Under the pieces are notes generated by a model that did not search any database, had not been told where the DNA came from, and worked only from the letters and a program-made list of their open reading frames with translations. DNA of 6,045 nucleotides, taken from contig JAHWJM010000164.1 in NCBI GenBank assembly GCA_019348435.1, forward strand, positions 1 through 6,045, read 5' to 3'. The translations under genes were made by a program, and so were the position numbers. Shown one piece after another: positions 1-6,045 of the stretch (positions are counted from its first letter, which is position 1; each line of letters opens with the position of its first letter). The DNA is from Actinomycetota bacterium (lineage in GTDB: Bacteria > Actinomycetota > Thermoleophilia > Solirubrobacterales > Solirubrobacteraceae).

Positions 1-1295
1 CGATCTTCGGCGCCCTCACGCTGCTGTTCGTCCTGCTGGCCGGGGTGATCGTCCCGCCGCTCACCGCCGACGCGTTCACCCCGGAGCTCGACGCGCTGAC
101 CACCGGCCTGACCCGGGTCATGTTCCCGATCGTCGTCCTGCTCGGCCTCAACGGGCTCGTGGTCGGGATCCTCAACGCGCACGACCACTTCTCCGTGCCG
201 GCGATCTCGCCGCTGGTGTGGAACCTGGTCATCATCGCCGCGCTCGTCTGGCTGACGCCGCTGTTCGAGGGGGATGAGCGCCTCTACGCATACGCGATCG
301 GCGTCCTGGTCGGGACGGTCGTGCAGTTCGCCATGGCGCTGCCGGTCCTGCGGCGGATCGGCTTCCCCCTGCGGATCGGCCTCGACGCGCGGGACCCGCG
401 GATCGCACGGGTCCTCAAGCTCATGCTGCCCGTGACGATCGGGCTCGGGCTCATCAACGTGAACCTCCTGATCAACTCGGCCCTCGGCACGGCGATCTCC
501 GACCAGGCCTCCCGGGCGATCGACGCCGCGTTCCGCATCTACATGCTTCCGCAGGGGATGTTCTCCGTCGCGGTCGCCACCGTGCTGTTCCCCACGCTCT
601 CCCGCCTGGCCTCCCGCCGGGACCTCGACGGCCTGCGCGCCGCCACTGGGAACGGCACGCGCCAGATCGCGCTCCTGCTGATCCCGGCCGCCGCCGCCAC
701 GATCGCGCTCGCCGTCCCGATCACCCGGCTGGTGTTCGAGCGCGGCGCGTTCGACGCGGAGTCCACGCGCCTGACCGCCGAGGCGCTGTTCTGGTTCTCG
801 TTCTCCCTGCCGTTCAGCGGCATCAACCTCCTGCTGACCCGGACGTTCTTCTCCCTGCAGCGGCCGTGGCTGCCGACGGCGCTCGCCCTCGGCTCGCTCG
901 TCGTCAACGTCGCGGTCGCCCTCGCGCTGTACCGCCCGTTCGGCATCGGGGGGATCGTCGCCGCGACGGCGATCTCCACCGCCGCGATGACCGCCGGGCA
1001 GGCGTACTACCTCCGCCGGGAGCTGCGGGGCATCGAGCTGGGGCGCACGCTGGCGGTACTGGCGCAGGCCGTGCTCGCCGCCGCGGCGTTCGGCGCCGCG
1101 GCCTACGGCGGCTGGTGGGCGCTCGACCAGGCCCTCGGCCGCTCGCTGCCCGCGCAGCTCGTCTCCGTGGGGACCGCCCTGACGGCGGCGACGTCCATCT
1201 ACATCGGGCTCGTCCTGCTCATGCGGATCCGCGAGGCCGGGCAGATCGCCGACCTGCTCACCGCGCGGCTCGCCCGCCGGCGATCGGTGCCGTGA
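1..1295 (+). CDS. murJ: Lipid II flippase MurJ (MviN family), 5' end missing
   Basis: MurJ is a membrane flippase that moves lipid-linked peptidoglycan precursor (lipid II) across the cytoplasmic membrane. The reading frame is open from base 3, giving 430 visible residues. The family usually has about 500-550 residues and 14 helices, so roughly the first 100 residues lie outside the window; the GTG at 45 is internal. Many hydrophobic helices alternate with short basic loops. Family-like segments are the LPQGMFSVAVATVLFPTLSR stretch (5' half of the middle), FERGAFDAEST, TRTFFSLQRPWLP and GIGGIVAATAIS, in the order expected for MurJ. The C-terminus is a short Arg-rich tail (ARLARRRSVP). lepA follows after 24 bases on the same strand. 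Arg codons are mixed CGG and CGC, unlike lepA. A related MATE/MOP-superfamily transporter is possible but much less likely. Confidence 0.9.
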   Translation, partial: IFGALTLLFVLLAGVIVPPLTADAFTPELDALTTGLTRVMFPIVVLLGLNGLVVGILNAHDHFSVPAISPLVWNLVIIAALVWLTPLFEGDERLYAYAIGVLVGTVVQFAMALPVLRRIGFPLRIGLDARDPRIARVLKLMLPVTIGLGLINVNLLINSALGTAISDQASRAIDAAFRIYMLPQGMFSVAVATVLFPTLSRLASRRDLDGLRAATGNGTRQIALLLIPAAAATIALAVPITRLVFERGAFDAESTRLTAEALFWFSFSLPFSGINLLLTRTFFSLQRPWLPTALALGSLVVNVAVALALYRPFGIGGIVAATAISTAAMTAGQAYYLRRELRGIELGRTLAVLAQAVLAAAAFGAAAYGGWWALDQALGRSLPAQLVSVGTALTAATSIYIGLVLLMRIREAGQIADLLTARLARRRSVP

Positions 1296-1302
1296 CGCCT
1301 CG

Positions 1303-1308
1303 TAACCT
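1303..1308 (+). promoter_or_regulatory. Possible -10 element for lepA
   Basis: TAACCT fits the TANNNT pattern of actinobacterial -10 elements and ends 11 bases before the lepA ATG, so a transcript would carry a leader of only about 4-5 bases. No Shine-Dalgarno sequence is seen in the 24-base gap after murJ, which agrees with near-leaderless translation. No -35 resembling TTGACA is found at the usual spacing (GCGATC at 1280-1285). Read-through from murJ is the alternative. Confidence 0.27.
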
Positions 1309-1319
1309 GTCGCGATCCG

Positions 1320-3122
<1,803 letters not shown>

Positions 3123-3150
3123 CGCCGCCGAGCGGTTGCGGCTGTCGCCC

Positions 3151-3178
3151 GCCGCGGCCCGACAACCTCCGCCGCGGC
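3151..3178. terminator. G+C stem-loop between convergent lepA and small gene
   Basis: GCCGCGGC at 3151-3158 is repeated at 3171-3178. Because the octamer is its own reverse complement, the two copies can pair as an 8-bp all-G/C stem with a 12-base loop (CCGACAACCTCC), on either strand. It lies 28 bases after the lepA stop and 9 bases beyond the end of the convergent small gene, where a shared bidirectional terminator would be expected. There is no T tract, so it would be of the U-less type found in high-GC bacteria. Such stems also arise by chance at this composition. Confidence 0.35.
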
Positions 3179-3186
3179 CGCGCCGC

Positions 3187-3354
3187 TCACTCGTCGCGCC
3201 GCTCCGGCTCGTGACCCGCCATCGGCTCGCGGTCGGGTCGCGGCACGGCGCCTTCCTCGGTTGGCGGGACGTCGGTGCCCTGCGGCACGTCGGTGTTGGC
3301 CCGGTCGGAGGTGAGCGAGCGCACCATGTTCGACAGCTTCGAGAAGACGGACAA
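3187..3354 (-). CDS. Small protein of unknown function, 55 aa, TTG start
   Basis: I do not recognise this protein. The frame runs from TTG at 3354-3352 to TGA at 3189-3187. The start is chosen because GAGGT (3364-3360), a five-base match to the 16S anti-Shine-Dalgarno, sits 5 bases before it. The N-terminal third, MSVFSKLSNMVRSLTS, could form a short basic amphipathic helix. The rest is polar, Pro- and Glu-rich and probably disordered, with VPQGTDVPPTEEGAVP in the middle and HEPERRDE at the end. There is no Cys, no membrane helix and no signal peptide. The composition is that of a real protein rather than the Arg/Ala/Pro-rich noise of shadow frames here, and codons end mostly in G or C. It lies 70 bases downstream of the MFS gene on the same strand and could be cotranscribed with it; it converges with lepA. 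A later start at ATG 3327 would give 46 residues. Confidence 0.68.
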   Translation of the reverse strand: MSVFSKLSNMVRSLTSDRANTDVPQGTDVPPTEEGAVPRPDREPMAGHEPERRDE

Positions 3355-3359
3355 GTCGT

Positions 3360-3364
3360 ACCTC
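3360..3364 (-). promoter_or_regulatory. Ribosome binding site deciding the TTG start of the small gene
   Basis: On the minus strand this reads GAGGT, complementary to the 3' end of 16S rRNA, followed by ACGAC and then TTG. It is one of the few well-spaced Shine-Dalgarno matches in the window and is the main reason for calling a TTG start at 3354. Confidence 0.5.
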
Positions 3365-3400
3365 TGCGGTTGGTTGATGCGGGCTCTACCCGACTGCGCA

Positions 3401-3420
3401 GGCGGCGACTCGCGGCCGCC
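3401..3420 (-). terminator. Weak stem-loop just after the MFS stop codon
   Basis: GGCGGC (3401-3406) can pair with GCCGCC (3415-3420) across an 8-base loop, a 6-bp G/C stem beginning 4 bases after the MFS stop codon. No T tract follows on the minus strand. It could end or attenuate the transporter transcript before the 55-aa gene, but a stem this short is easily expected by chance in such DNA. Confidence 0.2.
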
Positions 3421-3424
3421 GCCG

Positions 3425-4672
3425 TCAGGCCGTCGCGCCCGCGAGGCGGCCGCTGCGCAGGATCCACAGCGCCGGCGCCGCCACGAGCGCGGCGCCGCCG
3501 ATCGCCAGCGATGCCACCCCCAGCGCCGTCAGCGCCAGGCCGCCGAGCAGCGCCAGGCCGGCGCCGGTCATCCCGGCGAGCAGGTCGTTGAAGCCCAGCA
3601 GCTTCCCGCGCTCGGCGGGCGCGGTGATGTCCGACAGCACAGCGGTGGCAGCCACGAACGAGAAGTTCCAGCCGAGCCCGAGCCCGAACAGCGCCACCAT
3701 CGTGGCCGCAACGCCCGTGATCCAGAGCAGGCTGATCGTGGACGCCGCCATCAGCAGCAGCCCGCCGGCGAGCGCGCGCGTGCGCCCGACGGCGTCGACG
3801 ATGTCCCCGACGACGATGATCAGCCCGAACATCCCGATGACGTGCGCGCCGATGATCGGAAAGACGTTGTCGGCTGAGTGGTGGTGGTGGTCGACGACGA
3901 TCGCGCCCGTCAGCGTCATCAGCGCGACCATGACGGCGAAGCTCGCCTGGGCGGCGACGAGCGCGGGGATCACGGCGGGGCGGCGCAGCAGCTCGCGGAT
4001 CGGCGTTGCCGGCGCCGAGATCATGGGCGCGGGCGCGGGCGCGGGCGCCTCATCCGCCTCGGCCAGCAGCTCGCCGATCCGCTTCGGGTCGGGTCGCACC
4101 GTCAGCACGATCGCCAGCCCGACGATCATGAACCCGCTCGCGGCGATCCACAGCGTGCTCAACGCGGCCCCGTCGAGCTCGCGCCCGGCGAGCAACGGAC
4201 TGAAGACCGCCGGGCCGAGGATCGCGCCGAAGACCGAGCCGAAGAGCACGAGCGCGATCCCCCGCGCGCGGCGCTCCGGCGGGTACATGTCGCCGGCCGC
4301 CGTACGCGCGAGCAGCCCGGTCGCGTTGGCCGTGCCGACCAGCACGAGCCCCGCGAGCACCGCGACCGCCCAGCCCTGCGCGCTGCCGAGCGCGGCGAGC
4401 AGGCAGCCGGCGATACCGCAGCCGAAGCCGGCTGCCAGCACCGGCACGCGGCCCATGCGGTCCATCAGCAGGCCGGCCGGCAGCGCCGCCAACGCGCCGG
4501 CGGCCAGCACGATGGCCGGCCCGAGGCCGAGCAGGCCCTCGATCTCCAGCACGCCCACGAGCGTCAGCGACGCTACGGCCGCGGCGAGCTGCAGCATCGC
4601 GGAGTTCATCGCCAGCGAGCTCGACAGCAGCGCGGTGTTGCGTCCGATCGGCAGCGGTTGGGCGGAGGCCAT
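3425..4672 (-). CDS. MFS transporter, 12 predicted membrane helices
   Basis: This 415-residue protein has the usual MFS length and a two-fold six-helix layout. Rough helices are 14-40, 52-70, 77-97, 102-122, 138-160 and 172-192, then a cytoplasmic linker (193-230), then 233-258, 272-290, 300-318, 322-345, 360-381 and 383-405. The MFS motif A is clear after helix 2 (AGLLMDRMGR, 66-75), with a degenerate copy after helix 8 (GDIVDAVGRTR, 289-299). The central linker carries an Ala-Pro run (209-216). After helix 7 there are four His residues in a row (262-265), followed by AHVIGMFG (276-283). An MFS exporter is most likely; the substrate cannot be told. ATG 4672 is the only workable start, since an in-frame TAG lies four codons upstream at 4687-4685. 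No Shine-Dalgarno is visible. The start faces the YjbQ side and the end converges on lepA. Confidence 0.9.
   Translation of the reverse strand: MASAQPLPIGRNTALLSSSLAMNSAMLQLAAAVASLTLVGVLEIEGLLGLGPAIVLAAGALAALPAGLLMDRMGRVPVLAAGFGCGIAGCLLAALGSAQGWAVAVLAGLVLVGTANATGLLARTAAGDMYPPERRARGIALVLFGSVFGAILGPAVFSPLLAGRELDGAALSTLWIAASGFMIVGLAIVLTVRPDPKRIGELLAEADEAPAPAPAPMISAPATPIRELLRRPAVIPALVAAQASFAVMVALMTLTGAIVVDHHHHSADNVFPIIGAHVIGMFGLIIVVGDIVDAVGRTRALAGGLLLMAASTISLLWITGVAATMVALFGLGLGWNFSFVAATAVLSDITAPAERGKLLGFNDLLAGMTGAGLALLGGLALTALGVASLAIGGAALVAAPALWILRSGRLAGATA
4025..4048. repeat. Four tandem GGGCGC hexamers within the MFS gene
   Basis: GGGCGC occurs four times in perfect tandem. On the coding (minus) strand this is GCGCCC, encoding Ala-Pro repeats in the loop between helices 6 and 7 of the transporter. 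Copy number changes would keep the frame, adding or removing two residues per unit, so the linker could vary in length between strains. Confidence 0.8.
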
Positions 4673-4772
4673 GGCCGGCGAACGCTACCCGCGCGACCAG
4701 CGCGCCCGTTACAAGGGGCGCCCGCGCGATCGCAGCGTGGAGCTGCTGCTGGACGACCCGCGGCGGCGCTGA
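4671..4772 (+). CDS. Possible 33-aa basic small protein
   Basis: ATG at 4671 opens 33 codons ending at TGA 4770-4772, filling the gap between the MFS start and the end of the YjbQ gene. The product is rich in Arg and Asp with two Tyr (MAGERYPRDQRARYKGRPRD at the start, VELLLDD near the end). Nearly all codons end in G or C, only three ending otherwise. GGAGG lies at 4664-4668, but only 2 bases before the ATG, closer than usual. The ATG shares the CATG at 4670-4673 with the oppositely directed MFS start, and the stop lies 19 bases from the convergent YjbQ end. The product is not recognised. The frame stays open far upstream, antisense to the MFS gene, so a chance open frame is a serious alternative. 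Confidence 0.3.
   Translation: MAGERYPRDQRARYKGRPRDRSVELLLDDPRRR
4682..4687 (-). promoter_or_regulatory. Possible -10 element for the MFS gene
   Basis: On the minus strand this reads TAGCGT, a TANNNT match ending 9 bases before the MFS ATG, which predicts a leader of only 2-3 bases. The MFS gene has no Shine-Dalgarno. The layout resembles that upstream of lepA. If the 33-aa ORF is real, this element lies inside it. Confidence 0.27.
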
Positions 4773-4791
4773 GGCGGCGGCGGGCGGAGCG

Positions 4792-5253
4792 TCACTCGCC
4801 GAGCACCTTGATCACCAGACGCTTCGGGCGGCCGCCGTCGAACTCGGCGTAGAAGACCGCCTGCCATGGGCCGAGGTCCAGCCGGCCCTCGGTGATCGGC
4901 AGCACGACCTGGTGGTGGACGAGCAGGTTCTTGAAGTGCGCGTCGCCGTTGTCCTCGCCGCCACGGTGGTGGCGATAGTCGCCCGGCTCGGGAGAGAGCT
5001 GCTCGGCGACGTGGTTGGCCGGCGGTCGCCACGAGGGCGGGGCGAGCTTGTCGAGCCACTCCAGCGTGTCCTCGAGGATGCCCGGCTCGTCGTCGTTGAC
5101 CCAGACGCCGGCGGTGATGTGCATCGCTGACACGAGCACCATCCCCTCCTGGACGGCGGACTCGCGCACGGCGTCCTCGACGTCGTCGGTGATCCGCACG
5201 AACTCGCGGCGCTGTTCGGTGGTGAAGGTGCGATAGACGGTGTGAGAGCGCAT
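4792..5253 (-). CDS. yjbQ: YjbQ/UPF0047 family protein (secondary thiamine-phosphate synthase type)
   Basis: The 153-residue product matches the YjbQ (UPF0047) family, small soluble trimeric proteins. A weak thiamine-phosphate synthase activity is reported for the E. coli member, but the physiological role is uncertain. Matching segments in order are MHITAGVWVNDDEPGILED (44-62, with His45), YRHH (93-96), GEDNGDAHFK (99-108, with His106), VLPITEGRLDLGPWQAVFY (117-135) and EFDGGRPKRLVIKVLG (137-152). The His and acidic residues expected in the putative active site are present. The stretch between LDKLAP and YRHH (about 73-92) is longer and more Pro-rich than the compact spacing usual for the family. 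ATG 5253 gives the normal N-terminus; only a weak GACGAG precedes it. The gene is divergent from the membrane protein gene downstream. No thiamine genes or thiamine riboswitch are seen nearby. Confidence 0.93.
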   Translation of the reverse strand: MRSHTVYRTFTTEQRREFVRITDDVEDAVRESAVQEGMVLVSAMHITAGVWVNDDEPGILEDTLEWLDKLAPPSWRPPANHVAEQLSPEPGDYRHHRGGEDNGDAHFKNLLVHHQVVLPITEGRLDLGPWQAVFYAEFDGGRPKRLVIKVLGE

Positions 5254-5279
5254 GGCTCGTCATGGTGGCGCACGCGACC

Positions 5280-5293
5280 GGCCGGCGCCGGCC
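5280..5293. repeat. 14-base perfect palindrome between divergent genes
   Basis: GGCCGGCGCCGGCC is a perfect inverted repeat without spacer, 27 bases upstream of the YjbQ start and in the shared upstream region of the divergent membrane protein gene. It could be an operator, but all bases are G or C, so chance is a realistic explanation. Confidence 0.2.
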
Positions 5294-5323
5294 ATCGCGG
5301 CGTGCAGCGGCGGTCGCGTACTG

Positions 5324-5329
5324 CACAAT
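5324..5329 (+). promoter_or_regulatory. Possible -10 element for the membrane protein transcript
   Basis: CACAAT resembles the -10 consensus TATAAT at four positions and is among the most A/T-rich spots of this intergenic region. It ends 6 bases before GTG 5336, the spacing expected when transcription starts at the first base of a leaderless GTG codon. No -35 is evident 17 bases upstream (CGTGCA at 5301-5306). Confidence 0.28.
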
Positions 5330-5335
5330 GGCCCC

Positions 5336-5362
5336 GTGCGACCCCTCCGGCTGACGACGTGA
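5336..5362 (+). CDS. Possible leaderless 8-aa leader peptide
   Basis: GTG at 5336 opens eight codons (MRPLRLTT) ending in TGA at 5360-5362. That stop overlaps the GTG start (5359) of the downstream membrane protein gene as GTGA, the arrangement used for translational coupling. The downstream gene has no Shine-Dalgarno of its own, so coupled re-initiation would explain its translation. With the -10-like CACAAT 6 bases before GTG 5336, the peptide could start at the 5' end of the transcript. An alternative GTG at 5302, in frame with the membrane protein, would instead lengthen that protein by 19 residues and make the peptide meaningless. Confidence 0.27.
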   Translation: MRPLRLTT

Positions 5363-6045
5363 GCGCGCCCGAGGCCTATCGGCCGCAGATTCGCGAGCTC
5401 ACGCTGCCCCAGTTGCTCGAGGTCGCGGTGAGGATCTGCCTGACCCACTGGCGGACGCTGCTCAAGGCGGTGCTCGTGGTGATCGTGCCGGTGCAGATCA
5501 TCAGCACGCTCCTCACCGCCGACTACACGCTGTCGTCGTTCGACGTCGGCTCCAGCTCGGAGCAGACGACCCGGGAGGCGATCGACGAGCTCAACCGCCA
5601 CATCGACGGGCTCGTCGTGTCGTCGCTGCTGCAGATCCTCGCGCTCGCCTTCGCGACCGCCGCCTGCCTGCGCGCGATCATCTCCACCTACCTCGGCGAG
5701 AGGCCCGACTGGCGCGCTTCGCTGGCCTTTGCTCTGCGCCGCGCCGGTCCGCTGGTGGCGCTCACCGCGCTGTACCTGGCGGGCGTGATGCTCGGGGCGA
5801 TCGCCCTGCTGCTGCCGGGCATCTGGCTGTACATCGCGTGGGCGTTCGCGTTGCCGGTGCTGCTCGTTCACGCGCTGCTGCGCTGGCCGCGCACGCGTAT
5901 CCCGGAGCGGCCGGACCGCCGGATTCTTCTGCTGGGCCTGCCGGCCGCCGCGCTGGCGCTTTGGAGCGGCGGGCAGCGCACGCGCCCGCTGGATCGCCCG
6001 GTCGCCGGCAATCCCCGTTTCACCGGTTCGGTCGCGACGACGTCC
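5359..6045 (+). CDS. Integral membrane protein of unknown function, 3' end missing
   Basis: The frame is open from GTG 5359 to the window end (229 codons). The N-terminus (RPQIRELTLPQLLEVAVRIC) followed by THWRTLLKAVLVVIVP resembles actinobacterial multi-helix proteins in which a cytoplasmic segment precedes helices of the YciC/glycerophosphodiesterase-membrane-domain type. That resemblance is from memory of the pattern, not a search. Rough helices are 33-53, 86-110, 130-150 and 152-171, with a polar loop at 56-84 and the LLPGIWLYIAWAFALPVLLV motif (151-170) typical of such families. From residue 171 (base 5869) the expected acidic/Gly and RS-type loop is absent; instead there is an Arg/Pro-rich stretch, one hydrophobic segment (188-203) and a polar tail. 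The start is uncertain, with GTG 5302 possible, though 5359 gives the more family-like N-terminus and a GTGA overlap with a short leader frame. Confidence 0.72.
   Translation, partial: MSAPEAYRPQIRELTLPQLLEVAVRICLTHWRTLLKAVLVVIVPVQIISTLLTADYTLSSFDVGSSSEQTTREAIDELNRHIDGLVVSSLLQILALAFATAACLRAIISTYLGERPDWRASLAFALRRAGPLVALTALYLAGVMLGAIALLLPGIWLYIAWAFALPVLLVHALLRWPRTRIPERPDRRILLLGLPAAALALWSGGQRTRPLDRPVAGNPRFTGSVATTS

Noticed and set aside
3878..3890. GTGGTGGTGGTGG run as a microsatellite or regulatory repeat
   Set aside because: It is explained by four CAC His codons in the MFS gene.
3588..4670. Plus-strand open frame antisense to the MFS gene
   Set aside because: The Ser/Ala/Pro/Thr-rich translation is the antisense shadow of the transporter. 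Only its last 33 codons, beyond the MFS start, were kept as a weak candidate.
3878..4852. Plus-strand open frame, 324 codons, over the MFS start and the YjbQ end
   Set aside because: The Arg/Gln/Asp/His-rich translation has no domain and conflicts with two well-supported genes.
4709..5326. Minus-strand open frames in other phases over the YjbQ gene
   Set aside because: They are out of frame with YjbQ, whose motifs are unambiguous, and have repetitive Arg/Ser/Pro composition.
5260..5871. Minus-strand open frame, 203 codons, antisense to the membrane protein
   Set aside because: The Gln/Arg/Asp/Val-rich translation without features is a shadow; the plus-strand frame has credible membrane helices.

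Overview
The window is very GC-rich. Codons end mostly in G or C, GTG and TTG occur as likely starts, and most genes lack a clear Shine-Dalgarno sequence. Together with the protein types this suggests a high-GC actinobacterium, possibly of the Thermoleophilia/Solirubrobacterales kind. That placement is an inference from composition and style, not a proven assignment.

Layout, left to right. (1) Positions 1-1295, + strand: the C-terminal four fifths of a MurJ-type lipid II flippase, cut by the window edge. (2) Positions 1320-3122, + strand: a complete lepA (elongation factor 4), 24 bases after murJ. (3) Positions 3123-3424 look empty at first sight but hold a G+C stem-loop (3151-3178) and a convincing small gene on the minus strand (3187-3354, 55 aa, TTG start, good ribosome binding site). 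(4) Positions 3425-4672, minus strand: a 12-helix MFS transporter. (5) Positions 4671-4772, + strand: a weakly supported 33-aa ORF whose ATG overlaps the transporter ATG head to head in one CATG. (6) Positions 4792-5253, minus strand: a YjbQ/UPF0047 protein. (7) Positions 5254-5358: a divergent intergenic region with a 14-base palindrome and a possible leaderless 8-codon leader peptide. (8) Positions 5359-6045, + strand: an integral membrane protein cut by the window end, whose last ~58 codons do not look like the expected continuation.

The genes do not form one pathway. MurJ works in cell-wall synthesis, LepA in translation, YjbQ is a small conserved enzyme-like protein, and the transporter substrate is unknown. 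I see no mobile element, CRISPR array, RNA gene or defence system. The most interesting items are the 55-aa small protein, the head-to-head CATG start pair, the very short predicted leaders, and the complete absence of CGG codons in lepA beside a CGG-rich murJ.
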